Source: Ophiura sarsii | Lineage: Eukaryota > Echinodermata > Ophiuroidea > Amphilepidida > Ophiuridae | Direction of reading: 5' to 3' | DNA: 64,000 nucleotides | Assembly (NCBI GenBank): GCA_035610835.1 | Contig: CM069455.1 | Location: forward strand, 22,920,264-22,984,263 | Shown here: positions 11,107 through 21,010 of the stretch, piece after piece | Position numbering within the stretch: position 1 is the stretch's first letter | How the letters are laid out: each line of letters starts with the position of its first letter | Translations under genes and position numbers: made by a program | Notes under the pieces: model-generated | Told to the model about the DNA's origin: nothing | Seen by the model: the letters and a program-made list of their open reading frames with translations, nothing else | The model's database searches: none

Positions 11107-11961
11107 CTATCTTGATAGAAGACTTCCACCTACTGCTAATGAGGATGTAGTCAATCTGGTTTCTTGTGATGCCGTTTGGTGATATCCAAGTGTACTTCCG
11201 CCTTGGGTTTGTTGGAAGATTGTGTTTGTGATAGTAAGTCTGTTTGCTACACAGAAATCCACGAGTGTACTACCTCTTTCGTTTCTGCTTCCCAAGCCAT
11301 GCGGGCCCAAGGCCATGGTTTCGTCTTCGTTTTGAATGCCTTCTCCAACTTTTGCGTTGAAATCACCTGTTATCATGATGATATCTCTCTTCGGAATGCC
11401 ATCAAGGGTTTCCTGCAGTTGGCTGTAAAAACATTCCAGATCTTCATCAGAGGCTGCGGAGGTTGGTGCATATATTTGAATGACTGAGAGGTTAATAGGC
11501 CGAGCTTGGAATCTGATGGAGATGATCCTGTCACTGACTGGGTTGTAGCCCAAGACATACTTTGAGATGATTTTACTGGTGATGAAAGCTACACCTTTGC
11601 TCCCTCCTTTCTCATTTCCTGAGTAGTATATGGTGTGGTCATCTGTGGAGAAGTGGCCTTTTCCTGACCAGCGTACTTCAGCAATACTTAGGATGTTCAC
11701 TTTGCATCTGTCCATCTGTCTGGTCAGAAGCTCCAGAGTGCCAGGCTGTGATAGCGTCCTCACATTCCATGTACCAAATCGTATGACTTTTCTTAACTTA
11801 AGATCCTTTCCCATAGTCCTTCCTTCGGCTCCATTCGGTGCGTCATCACAGGACAAGGGTCGGGATTGGTTTTGTTGCCCATTACTTTCCCCTCTGGGTC
11901 CGGAGGTACCACCTTGGTATGCTAGGCTGGTGGCTGCCCCATTACTAAGTTTCGTCATCAT
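11107..11961 (-). CDS. RTE apurinic-like endonuclease (N-terminal part of ORF2)
   Basis: Endonuclease of the exonuclease-endonuclease-phosphatase fold, which nicks target DNA to prime reverse transcription. Motifs: FGTWNVRTL (62-70), with the Asn of the metal site; SIAEVRW (92-98), with the catalytic Glu; IQIYAPT (161-167); and ITGDFNAKVG (197-206), with the Asp/Asn pair. The last 40 or so residues of the open frame are out of register. Around 11205 the natural frame shifts, and RKYTW, NGITRNQIDYI and the GSDHQLL motif are read in the next frame, leading into the RT. A net shift of one base (one lost or two gained) explains it. The extra 60 N-terminal residues are of unknown role. Confidence 0.87.
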   Translation of the reverse strand: MMTKLSNGAATSLAYQGGTSGPRGESNGQQNQSRPLSCDDAPNGAEGRTMGKDLKLRKVIRFGTWNVRTLSQPGTLELLTRQMDRCKVNILSIAEVRWSGKGHFSTDDHTIYYSGNEKGGSKGVAFITSKIISKYVLGYNPVSDRIISIRFQARPINLSVIQIYAPTSAASDEDLECFYSQLQETLDGIPKRDIIMITGDFNAKVGEGIQNEDETMALGPHGLGSRNERGSTLVDFCVANRLTITNTIFQQTQGGSTLGYHQTASQETRLTTSSLAVGGSLLSR

Positions 11962-13036
11962 AGGTTATCTATAAGGTTTCCATGGGCGTGTACTGATGGA
12001 AATACATACAACGAGGTGGGCGCCCAGATCCTTCCTCGTGAAGGGTACCCACACCTTAAATGCAACACCTATTCTTACTCTATGATTGGGAGAGGAAGAA
12101 GAAAAGAGAGAGGGATAGTAACATCACCAGTTGGCACCCACACTAACACCGTGTGGTGTTGCGCCGTCACCATCAAACTGAGGATCTGTATCCTGTACCT
12201 CAGAAAGATATCAGTTAAGTCTCGATCTTTCTAGGGATTAGGCGCCTATAACCTACACATAGGAATAGAACCTCTATCCTAGACAAACCAGAAAGGCGAA
12301 CTAACTAGCCAGTTAACTTGGCTCACCTATCCTAGCCAACTGGGATGCGAAAGGAAGTACATAAGCTAGAGAAGGTAGTAGAAAGGGTGAAAGGTGAAAT
12401 AAGAGAAAGAGTAAGAGTAGAGTAGGAGCACCCAAATGGGAAAAAAATACCCACTTGGGAAAAATCCAACACTCATGGATGCTCCAACACCCATGGGTGC
12501 TGAAAAAAGGTAATTTTCGGCTCCTCGGCACTGGGATAATGCCTACCTTTCTTACCTGTTATAATATACACACATAATGAGGTCAAATAGTTACACTCAG
12601 GTGAACACGACCGGTTGATAGTGCCTCGTCACACGCGTGAACAATAACATCTTGAAGTAATGGTCTCTCAAGTCTCAGTTGATAACCAGGACAATAAAGC
12701 TATTGATTTTCGCTGGGGTTGGCTTTTTCAATCTGTTTATAGCTCAATTATTTTTTTAAAATCAATACCGATAGTCCAAGGGTGCGCTATTATGACCGCA
12801 AAGTAACATATTGATAGTGCAAATTGGTCCGGTTACGGCATTAAGTCAACCGGCGGTTGTTCAGTGTTGCATGCGTGAATATTCATATACCAGTAAAACA
12901 GTTGACCTGAAAGAACCGGGCGGAACCGAAGGTAACCGGCGGTCAACGGGCGGTCGAGTTTTGATGTCTTCCCTAACGACATTCAGATTAGTATTTGGTA
13001 TTTGTTAATTCGTTGCCACCATTATAATCGGGAAAA

Positions 13037-13128
13037 GACACTGTGGCCGATTGGTCTAAGGCGTTGGTCTAGTGACTTGTACTAGCTATGAAAACTTTTA
13101 CGTGAGAGTTCGAATCTCACTGGGGTCA
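13037..13128 (+). tRNA. tRNA-like sequence (Leu/Ser type-II-like), possibly pseudogene
   Basis: The D-arm reads GTGGCCGATTGGTCTAAGGC, a close match to the A-box of leucine and serine tRNAs. The T arm reads GAGTTCGAATCTCAC-like (B box), and the block is followed by TTTTTCTTTT, a Pol III terminator. The length (92) fits a long variable arm. The acceptor ends pair with one mismatch and two wobbles, and I cannot place a convincing anticodon loop, so function is doubtful. Confidence 0.4.
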
Positions 13129-13221
13129 CTTTTTCTTTTGACTTTATTTTTGTAACAAATGACGTTGTTTTATCGTTTAAACATTGGAAGATTAATTTAT
13201 ACTATACAAATGCTTTTTCCC

Positions 13222-13420
13222 TTAAAGGGGCATTAAGAGATGTGGTGGAGGCAGCGCCCTCAATTACAAAAATATATGATAAAACTGGGATTTGTATATT
13301 TTTACAATTGTATTACATGTATGAACTTACACCTATAAGGATTAAGAAAAATCAGCCCTCTTTGTACAACAAAACGTCGATTCAAAAAATGCTGATCGGG
13401 CCCGATCAGCATTTTACATG
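13222..13420 (+). repeat. Hairpin-ended repeat, copy B
   Basis: Almost identical to 4163-4361. Its perfect 30-bp terminal palindrome (13386-13415) is centred on CGGG|CCCG instead of CTGG|CCAG, so both arms changed together. Confidence 0.8.
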
Positions 13421-13469
13421 GTTAAGGGTGGTATTCCAACATATTTAAAACATTGTTTTAATCAAGTTT

Positions 13470-14560
13470 TGCTGGGGTTATTTTAGTACGATCCATAGAG
13501 GCAAGATGATCAAAATTTTGAAAGCATATGGAATCCCAAACATCATAGTCAATGCTATTGAGGATACTTACCACAACACAAAGGCCAAAGTTACAACTCC
13601 TGATGATGGGGACACTGATGAATTTGATATATTGGCAGGCGTTCTCCAAGGTGATACTATTGCTCCGTATCTTTTCATAACAGTGCTGGATTACTGCATG
13701 CGAACTGCCATAGAAGGCAGAGAGGAAATCCTAGGTTTTATAGTCAACCCCAGGTGCAGCCGCAGAGTTGGACCACTGATGGTAACAGATTTGGATTTCG
13801 CTGATGACAAAGCACTAGTGTCTGACACTGCTGGCCAGGCGCAAAAACTCCTGGAAAGAGTAGAAATGGCAGCTCTAAGTGTTGGCCTCCACATGAACGC
13901 CAAGGAAACTAAATACACGGTGTTTAACCAACAGGATCAGGTGACCATTAAAACTACCGATGGAACCAGTCTGGAATTAGTCAATGACTTTAAATATCTG
14001 TGATCTTGGACATCGAGCAGCTTGCAAGATATCAAAACAACGAAGGCGCTAGCATGTAAGGCGTGTAATAAGCTCAACAAGATATGGAGATCCAACCTAC
14101 CAAGATCAACAAAAATTAAGCTATTCCAAGCTACAGTGGAAAGCGTTCTTCTCTATGGTTCAGAGACATGGACAGTAACAACTAAAGTTCGAAAGCTATT
14201 GGATGGATGTTACACCAGGCTTCTTAGATCAGCCCTTGATATAAGTTGGAGGTTACACATCACCAACAAAGAACTCTATGGTGATCTTCCTAGAGTAAGT
14301 GAAAGAATCAAGAAGAGGCGACTACAGTTTGCTGGACACTGTGTCAGACATTCCGGGGATGTGATATCAGACCTAGTTCTTTGGAAACCAGTTCATGGCA
14401 AAAGAAATGCTGGACGACCGATGTTAAGCTATGTGGATATCCTATGTCAGGACACTGGACAAACACCTGCTGAGATAAAGACCTGCATGGAAGATAGGCG
14501 TGTCTGGAGAGCCATCGTTTATGCCCGACATAAGTCACCGGAGAGAGAGGGGGAGAGAGA
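13470..14560 (+). pseudogene. 5'-truncated LINE reverse transcriptase (RTE-X-like), one nonsense change
   Basis: Homology starts mid-palm with an F-TIHRGKM-like phrase, then LAGVLQGDTIAPYLF and the catalytic box DLDFADDKAL, which has FADD where many LINEs have YADD. A TGA at 14001-14003 replaces the glycine codon of the usual FKYLGSW thumb motif. The frame then continues to 14615 with KACNKLNKIWRSNL, LLYGSETW, GCYTRLLR and LQFAGHCVRH, the normal C-terminal region. There is no endonuclease half. The family is recognised from the LQGDT and GCYTR motifs; the clade name is tentative. It follows hairpin repeat copy B by about 50 bases. Confidence 0.82.
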
Positions 14561-14619
14561 GATTTTAGTAGAAACAACAATAATGGCAATTTTTAATGTT
14601 CATCTTGAACTCTGAAGTA

Positions 14620-14914
14620 AATTAATTAAAATTTAAAAAAAAATCAACATGACATTGTGTCCCTGTACGGCTTTTCAAGAAGCAAGGCGCGGAGTGCTAG
14701 CAAGACAATTTATTTTTCACTCTAAGTTCACCCTATAACCATGATTTTGAAGTTATTAGGAATCGTATCGCTCTGTAACTCAGAATATTAATGATTTATG
14801 ATCAGAAATGTAAATCTGCAAGAAAATCTAATTTCCAAAAAAAAATGAATAGAGGGCGCCCTTGAAAAGATGAAGAAAGATGAGACTTTAAAAGTGTATG
14901 TTCCGATCCCTTTT
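14620..14914. other. Intergenic, nothing recognised
   Basis: AT-rich spacer between the LINE relic and a dispersed repeat; no gene or RNA signal. Confidence 0.4.
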
Positions 14915-15215
14915 TGGGGCTATGATTTTTTTAACATGAACATATTTTGATATCAGAAGAATCCCCATATTTTTCTCATTATGTCTGTAAAATTTTAGGG
15001 GCCAGAAATGTTCCATTAAGAAATTATTTAGGCTAAAATGTGGTGAATTACTGCCAACAGTGGTTAACCACCAGCCAGTTTGTTTTCTACTCAATGGGCA
15101 CATTGCATGTGACCTTGTGCTTCTAAAATAAGAACCATTAGAGTTATGCAACTCACACTTGGGATGGAATGTGACAATTTTAAGAATGACCTTCCATGTA
15201 AAATAGAAAACGTCA
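14915..15215 (+). repeat. ~300-bp dispersed repeat, copy 1
   Basis: Shares a long collinear stretch with 48955-49270, for example TTAGGGGCCAGAAATGTTCC and TGGTTAACCACCAGCCAGTT. It includes the self-complementary GTGGTTAACCAC. No coding content. Confidence 0.75.
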
Positions 15216-15639
15216 AGTTGTAAATTGGGCCAGCAATCAGAACATCTACATTTATGTGTGAAACATTTGTCTGTAAAATTTCATTCTTTTTCCCACTTGG
15301 CTAGGTTGTCAAGGTCTTTTTGTATTAGCATGATTAGGGTTGCGTCATTTCTTTCATAACTTTTTAGTTCAGGTGTTTCAAAGTTTGAGGTGTTTGTAAC
15401 AGCTTTGCTTCTTTCTTATACACATTTTAAGTAAGTTTTGTGGTGACCAACCAACCCCTCTGAACCATGAAATAAAAACAATTTACGAGGCCTCCTTGTT
15501 TTTAAGGTTCTCTAAAATGTACAGCAAACAGGGGCGATTTTGCTGACAAGTGTTTTTTTTCTGAATAAAAAAAGGGGCCTCCTTCTTCATTTTTTGTAAA
15601 AGTGAGGACGCTAAGCTTGTTTGTTTTTTACTTTACCTT

Positions 15640-15735
15640 AAAAAGCCGGGTTGGTGGTGTCGCGTCGGACAGACGTCTGGTGTCGGGGAGGATGGCAAAC
15701 AAGACTCCCAGGATTGTTCTCACTGCACCATTAGT
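15640..15735 (+). repeat. ~95-bp dispersed repeat, copy 1
   Basis: About 90 percent matched by eye to 37025-37120 (GGTTGGTGGTGTC then GAGGATGGCAAACAAGACTC). Downstream DNA diverges. Role unknown. Confidence 0.65.
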
Positions 15736-15974
15736 ATTCCATACCCTTTTACGGTCTATAGGTTTTTTCGTCAGGAGGGATCTTTCGCGATGTTCCGTTT
15801 TTTGGCATGCTCACTCACCATAACCCGAGCGTAGTTTGCCCGGGAGCTTGCCATGGAGTGTATATGGAGTGCTGGGAAATGTGTCTTATATTTTTTGACC
15901 AGATGCCGTTAATTTCTTTTGAGATAATCACAAGTGTTAATACATTAAATAAACAAAGAAGCTCTTTTAATTGT

Positions 15975-16900
15975 TCTTAACATCGTCTGCACCAAAAACT
16001 GAGTGTCATCCAAACATTACTAGACAGAAATGATACCATTGTCACCGAGAATGAAGACGAACATCGAGAGGAATAACACATACGGAAAATGCTCTCTACG
16101 TGTGGTTATCCAAAGTGGGCAGTAGACAGAGTCAAAAAAGCGAAGCAATCAAAAAAGCTTAAAACCACCAAAAACAAAAAAAAATCCCAAAATGACACGG
16201 ACAAAACAAAAGAACTAGTGGTTGTACCCTACATCAAAGGTGTTTCGGAAAAGGTGACTAGTTTGTCAAGAAACATGGTTTCTCCACAGCTATGAGACCC
16301 CACCAAACCCTACGCAACATGCTTGTGCACCCAAAATAGACATGCACAAGAAAGCGGAAGTCATCTACGAAATACCTTGTTCGGACTGTTCAAAAACCTA
16401 TATTGGTGAGACGGGGCGTTCCTTCTCGGAGTCAGGCTTCAAGATCAAGAGCATCAAAAAGAGGTCACCAAATACGAAGCTAAGCCATACACCGGAGCCG
16501 TGGGGAAAACGTCAACCACCGAACAACAATTTGAATCTGCTATCACCGAACATGTCATCATCATCGGTCGTCCTTGGACGGAACAATGGAAGCAGCTCAG
16601 TTGCTTCCATCATTCTTTCTTTGGCTATTTGTTTACTCACGCTTAGTGGAGGTATGTATAGGAATACATATAATGTGTGCGTGTACAGATACAGACCCGG
16701 GATGATCCCCCATTCTTTACGAAGGAGTCGCACAAGACCACTATGGCTAAAGGAAGCTATCTGGATCAGGAGGAGAGACAAAGACACTTAACCATGTTAA
16801 CAAGGACGATCAACTAAATATACCCACGCCCTCTACGACGGGTTGCAGTAGCTATAAAAAAAACACCCAGTGAGCATGATTCAGAGTTGCCAGTCTGATG
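15975..16900 (+). pseudogene. Penelope-like retroelement, C-terminal part with GIY-YIG endonuclease, interrupted
   Basis: Translated pieces match the C-terminal end of Penelope-like proteins: STCGYPKWAVDRVKKA, ELVVVPYIKGVSEKV, then the GIY-YIG-type endonuclease start IPCSDCSKTYIGETGRSF, and after an interruption KEAIWIRRRD. These elements pair a telomerase-like RT with a GIY-YIG nuclease; the RT half is missing. An in-frame TAA near 16073, several frame changes and a SINE-type insertion at about 16550-16735 disable it. The downstream phrase CTGATGAAGCTACCAG, near 16896, resembles the end of such elements. Confidence 0.82.
16550..16735 (-). mobile_element. SINE fragment inserted in the Penelope-like relic
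   Basis: Matches 62930-63120 (CGGTCGTCCTTGGACGGAAC, then GATGATCCCC and ACGAAGGAGTC), the tail side of the tRNA-derived SINE seen at 63080-63255. The host protein motif resumes immediately after it. Confidence 0.7.
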
Positions 16901-17149
16901 AAGCTACCAGTGGTAGTTAAACGTCATTAAACAGTGAGTAACATCTTTCATTTCCTTTGGATTTGTACACAAAGAAATCTCAATATTATGTCTACAAACA
17001 ATCCAGATGAACTTATTCAAAGAAGAAAAAAAAAGCTTTTTTAACAAGTTTGCAATAAAGGGTAATTTTGTTTACTTCAACATTCACTCCAATACTATAG
17101 CAATCTTTCATAAAACTTTAAGATCTTCTATATAAATTCGGATTGAGGA

Positions 17150-17480
17150 AATCTTCCTTATATTGCAGTTGCATTGCATATATATTGCTATCTTCAGTAT
17201 ATATCAGTTGCAATGTATATTGCTATCTTCAGTAGATAGCAGTTGCATTGTAAATCGCTATCTTAATAATAATAATAATAATAAAAGGGCATTTATAATG
17301 CGCCTCACATTGTGAGCACAACCCCGAGGCGCATAACATATGAACAAATATAAGAACATAATGAAGAAGATACATCAGTAGATAACAGTTGTATTGCTTA
17401 TTGCTGTCTTCAATAGAAAGCAATTTGCAGTGCACATTGCTATTTTGAATAGATAGCAATTGCATTACGTATTGCTATCT
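17150..17480 (+). repeat. 35-39 bp tandem repeat interrupted by a microsatellite-headed insert
   Basis: The unit contains CAGTTGCATTG-TATTGCTATCTTCAG, present about three times before and three times after an insert at about 17263-17385. The insert begins with an AAT microsatellite and reads GGCATTTATAATGCGCCTCA, a dispersed-repeat end. Confidence 0.7.
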
Positions 17481-17499
17481 TCAGGAAAAACGGGGTTTT

Positions 17500-17734
17500 T
17501 TCTACCAATCGTGGACAAAATAGGCTTGTTACTGATTTTGTACGTAGCTCAAAATGTGATATCGTATCCTAAAAAGCAAGTAAGGGCACATTATATAATA
17601 TTTGCCTATTTTGTCCGGAATTGGTTGGAAAAAACACATTTTTTTCTTGTGATTTCTGCGCGAATGTCATTTATGTTGTCAAATTGGTTGCGGATTGACC
17701 GATCAGTGACACTGATATGATACGTAGCTCAATG
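17500..17734 (+). repeat. ~180-bp satellite, left block
   Basis: Same unit as 20251-21010 (GCCTATTTTGTCCG, AATTGGTTGCGGATTGACCG, ATCGTATCCTAAAAAGCAA). The array is broken here by a SINE and a mariner-type MITE. Confidence 0.8.
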
Positions 17735-18050
17735 GCCAACATGTTTGTATTCTTGGGCAGGCAAGGTACTTAGTCTCAATTGCCTCGTGGTTCGGAAGTC
17801 ACGTAGAAATGCTGGTCCCGTGCATCGGAAGAGCAATACCCGATCACGTTAGAAGGTCACAGACTCCTTCGTAAAGAGTAGGGGATCATCCCGGTCTGTG
17901 TTTATATACACACATATTCCTAGGTTACAGGAACTCGTCGCCTATTGTCTGTCTCTATGTTTGTGTGTATGTCGCAACTTGGCGATGAATTAGCTGCTGT
18001 CTGAATGTTGCAACGCCGTGATCTAAATGAAATGGCGCTTTATAAAAACT
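17735..18050 (+). mobile_element. tRNA-derived SINE, head missing
   Basis: Carries the shared body TTGGGCA-GGCAAGGTACTTAGTCTCAATTGCC, then the AAGGTCACAGACTCCTTCG and GGGGATCATCCCGG blocks found inverted at 32642, 39960 and 63085. It ends with GGCGCTTTATAAA, a common SINE tail. The Pol III promoter head is absent. Confidence 0.7.
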
Positions 18051-18066
18051 CGCATGTATGTATGTA

Positions 18067-18511
18067 CGAGGGGGTATCAAAAAGTTATCCAGAAGTGAAG
18101 GAGTCAGAAACTTTTTTGTTTGTTATGTGACCCTTGAGACATCTTTTAAAAGTCCCTGTGCAAAGTCACACATCTCTCCCACTATTTATTACCTGTCCAC
18201 AGACCTCCATTATAGAGATCCTCAGATTGACCGCCATTGATTGATCCTCAGTTTGCCTCAAATTGCGTTATTCCCAAAACAGCAATAAATAGTTTAAAGT
18301 GTTGACAGAAAGGGGTCAAAGGTCATTACAAACAAGCTTGGTGACAATCATCTTGTGGGTAACATGTGGTGTACATAGATTGACCTCTAATGACCCCTAC
18401 ATGACATTTGACCTCTTTCTTTTTAAAGATGTCGGAAGGGTCACATAAAAAAAAAAGGTTTCTGACTCCTTCACTTCTGGGTGATTTCAAGAACTGTTTG
18501 ATACCCCCTCG
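18067..18511. mobile_element. 445-bp mariner-type MITE
   Basis: The ends are CGAGGGGGTATCAAAAAGTT and, inverted, CGAGGGGGTATCAAACAGTT, flanked by TA (18065-18066 and 18512-18513). The inverted match continues to GAAGTGAAGGAGTCAGAAAC on both sides. The GAGGGG--TCAAAAAGTT style is typical of Tc1/mariner elements. No transposase. It holds a GGGTCAAAGGTCA direct repeat at 18313-18325. Confidence 0.85.
18313..18325 (+). promoter_or_regulatory. DR1-type nuclear-receptor half-site pair
   Basis: GGGTCA-A-AGGTCA is a sequence match to a DR1 element bound by RXR/HNF4-type receptors. It lies inside a MITE, so any regulatory role is speculative. Confidence 0.25.
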
Positions 18512-18513
18512 TA

Positions 18514-18571
18514 TGTATGTATATCGTATCCTGAAAAGTAAATCAGGGCACATTATATGATATTTACTTAA
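18514..18571 (+). repeat. ~180-bp satellite, middle remnant
   Basis: Satellite phrases ATCGTATCCTGAAAAG and CAGGGCACATTATATGATA resume directly after the MITE and are cut by the next insertion. Confidence 0.75.
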
Positions 18572-19638
18572 TGGGGCCCTCACATGTATCCGTATGAGCT
18601 GGGCGGCCCCTTACCGTCTTATAGAAAAACAACAGAGTCCAACACGGTGAACAATCAGCAAAAAATGTCAACGGCCGCATTGATTTTGTTTTGTCACCGG
18701 GTTCATACTGTTCTATACCAGGTCCTTATCGGCCTGGAACCGTGCTCATACAACCTCCTCACCGGCCGAAACGCTTGAGTACCGACCGAACCGCCTTGAT
18801 AACGGCATCAAACTGCCCTGTATAAGCTGAGCGCTCAAGCTCGCCGCTTCGCTCACATTCCGGGAATCTCTGTAAAACACATTTGTACTCACATGTATCC
18901 GTGTGAGCTGGCCGGCTCATTACCGTGTGACAAATTGGTGCAGACTATGGCACACGGTGATGTCACACGGTGGGCCGTTTCCCCTCCGTTGAACACGTTG
19001 CCGGGGACATTGCCGGCCATCCGCGCCCGGCAGGAAGTTTGACCATTCTCAAAACTATTGCCGGGTGAGTAAAAGCGGCGGCAAACGGTGAGAGCCCGGT
19101 TTGAGGACGGTATACAGAAGGCGCACCCGTTTCGCGCCCGTTCGCAGGGTGGTAATGGTAGGCGGCCACCTTACCGTCTAACAGAAAAACAATCCAAATA
19201 ATCAGTAAAAAAATTCAACGGGCGCATTAATCTTTTGTTGTGGCCACCGGGTCCATAACGTTATATACAGGGTCTATACCGGGTCCCCACCGGTCTGGTA
19301 CCAGGCTCACCGTCCTCATACATTTCTAGCTTACCGTTCTTACCGGGTGCATAACACCTCCTCACCGGGTCCTCGGTCCATAACGTTCTACACCGGGTCT
19401 GTCCCGGGTTCTCACCGGCCTTGTCCCGGGATCACCGGCCTCATACAGTTCTAGCTTACCGTTCTCCCCGTATCCTCACCGTGTGCATACCACCTCCATA
19501 CCGGTTCCTAACCGGTCGGAACGCCTGGGTACCGGCCGAAACGTCTTGATTACATCATCAAACCGCCCTTTTCAAGCTGAGCGCTCAAGCTCGCCGCTTC
19601 ATTTGCATTCCGGAATTCGTACGACCAGCATCTATAAT

Positions 19639-19854
19639 ACTCTCTAAATGTAGAAGAGCTAAACCTCACTCTTTCGAGAGCTTTAGTAGGGACGGCTCTT
19701 CTAAGAAGTGAAGTCCACTCTTTTCAGAGTGATTTCCACTCTTTTCAGAGTGATTTTAACTCTTTTTAGAGTGATGAACTTCACTCCAAAAAAAGAGCTG
19801 TCCCTCCTAGAGCTCTCGAAATAGTGAGTTTTAGCTCTTTTACATTTAGAGAGT
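19639..19854. mobile_element. 216-bp palindromic MITE nested in the 18572-20250 element
   Basis: Ends ACTCTCTAAATG in inverted orientation. Arms of about 60 bases (to GACGGCTCTT on the left) match with few changes. The centre carries about three copies of ACTCTTTTCAGAGTGATTT. Boundaries are from the inverted match. Confidence 0.75.
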
Positions 19855-19973
19855 TGCAACATGCCTGCTGAGAGTCCGTTCCGAGAACGGTTACCAGGCT
19901 GCATGCGGTCATTCGCAGTCCGTCACTAAGATGGTCGACGTCCACCACCGTCCATCACCGCCCTGCGAATGGG

Positions 19974-20035
19974 CGCGAAACGGGTGCGAAACGGGTGCGA
20001 AACGGGTGCGAAACGGATGCGAAACGGGTGCTAAC
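19974..20035 (+). repeat. 11-bp tandem repeat
   Basis: About five copies of GCGAAACGGGT, one with an A change. The open frame across it has no recognisable domain. Confidence 0.8.
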
Positions 20036-20250
20036 GGGGGTGCCGTCCTTATACCGTCTTCATACCGGGCTCTCATCGTTCGCCGCCGCTTTTACCTACC
20101 CGCCAGGAGTTTTGAGCATGTTCAAAACTCCGGTGGCCTGCAAAGTCCCCTGAACGTGTTAAACGGACGGGAAACGGCCCACCGTGTGTGCCGCCGTCCG
20201 CACTCATTTTTTACACGGTACAGCTCACACGGATACATGTGAGGGCCCCA

Positions 20251-21010
20251 TAAGCCTATTTTGTCCGCGATTTCAACGGGAATGTCATTAATGTCGTCAA
20301 AAATTGGTTGCGGATTGACCGATCAGTGACACCTATATCATACGTACCTCAAAATGTGATGTCGTATCCTAAAAAGCAAACCAGGGCACATTATATGATA
20401 TTTTGCCTATTTTGTCCGCAATTGGTAGAAGAAAAAAAGCGTTTTTCCTTGTGATGTCAACGCGAACGTTATTTGTCGTCAAATTGGTTGCGGATTAACC
20501 GATCAGTGACACCGATATCATACGTAGCTCAAAATGTGATATCGTATCCTAAAAAGCAAATCAGGGCACATTATATGATACGTAGCCTATTTTGTCCTGA
20601 ATTGAGAAGAAAAAATAATTCTTCCGATTTCAATGTAAATGTCATTTATGTCGTCAAATTGGTTGCGGATTGACCGATTAGTGACACCTATATCATAATA
20701 TGTAGCTAAAAATGTGATATCATATCCTAAAAAGCAAATCAGGGCACATTATATGATATTTTGCCTAGTTTGTCTGCAATTGGTAGGAAAAAAGTGTTTT
20801 TCTTTGCGATTTAAACGCGAACGTCATTTATGTCATTTATGTCATCAAATTGCTTGCGTATTGACTGATCAGTGTCAAAGATATCATACGTACCTCAAAA
20901 TGTGATATCGTATACGTAAACGCAAATCAGGGCACTTTATATGATATTAAGTCTATATTGTGTCCGCAATAGGTATCCTAAAAAGCAAATTGTGGAACAT
21001 TATCGCCTAT
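20251..21010 (+). repeat. ~180-bp satellite, main block
   Basis: GCCTATTTTGTCC recurs near 20254, 20405, 20587, 20763 and, decayed, 20951, giving about four units of 177-187 bases after a shortened first one. Each has TTGGTTGCGGATTGACCGAT and GGGCACATTATATGATA. Short open frames in it follow from the repetition. Confidence 0.85.

Larger units (their letters stand above)
8910..12555 (-). mobile_element. Near-complete RTE/BovB-type LINE with target duplication
   Basis: The 3.65-kb minus-strand element is flanked by CTGTTATAAT on both sides (8900-8909 and 12556-12565). Its 3' end is a short untranslated region with an AACC-type tandem tail, typical of RTE elements. It encodes an endonuclease and a reverse transcriptase in what was one frame, now broken by one visible frameshift. 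Roughly 600 bases of 5' leader lie at 11962-12555. The single break and exact duplication suggest fairly recent insertion. Confidence 0.88.
8823..12973. mobile_element. TAA-flanked inverted-repeat element (PIF/Harbinger-like MITE) split by an RTE
   Basis: Left end GGGATCACGTCAAAACTCGA and right end, read inverted, GGGAAGACATCAAAACTCGA, continuing into matching CCGG-rich blocks (inverted repeat about 60 bp). TAA lies directly outside both ends (8820-8822 and 12974-12976). A 3-bp TAA/TTA duplication is the PIF/Harbinger signature. Without the RTE at 8910-12555 it is about 0.5 kb with no transposase. Confidence 0.75.
18572..20250. mobile_element. 1.68-kb TAA-flanked inverted-repeat element (PIF/Harbinger-like), internally rearranged
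   Basis: Ends: TGGGGCCCTCACATGTATCC at the left and the inverse at the right, matching 29 of 30 positions. TAA sits at 18569-18571 and 20251-20253, and removing the element restores satellite sequence. A second copy of the terminal motif (18888-18910) begins an inverted match of about 290 bases with 19925-20243. The outer left segment is repeated directly at about 19170-19620. It is GC-rich with many CCGG/ACCGTT motifs, unlike its AT-rich surroundings. No transposase. Confidence 0.82.

Noticed and set aside
11176..11974. Plus-strand frames opposite the RTE endonuclease
   Set aside because: Antisense shadows of the endonuclease coding strand; no independent motif.
13037..13128. Confident functional tRNA gene
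   Set aside because: Good A and B boxes and a terminator, but the acceptor stem is imperfect and no convincing anticodon loop could be placed; kept only as tRNA-like.
19931..20242. Protein-coding gene of 103 codons
   Set aside because: It runs through an 11-bp tandem repeat and the right end of a DNA transposon; the peptide is repeat-derived.
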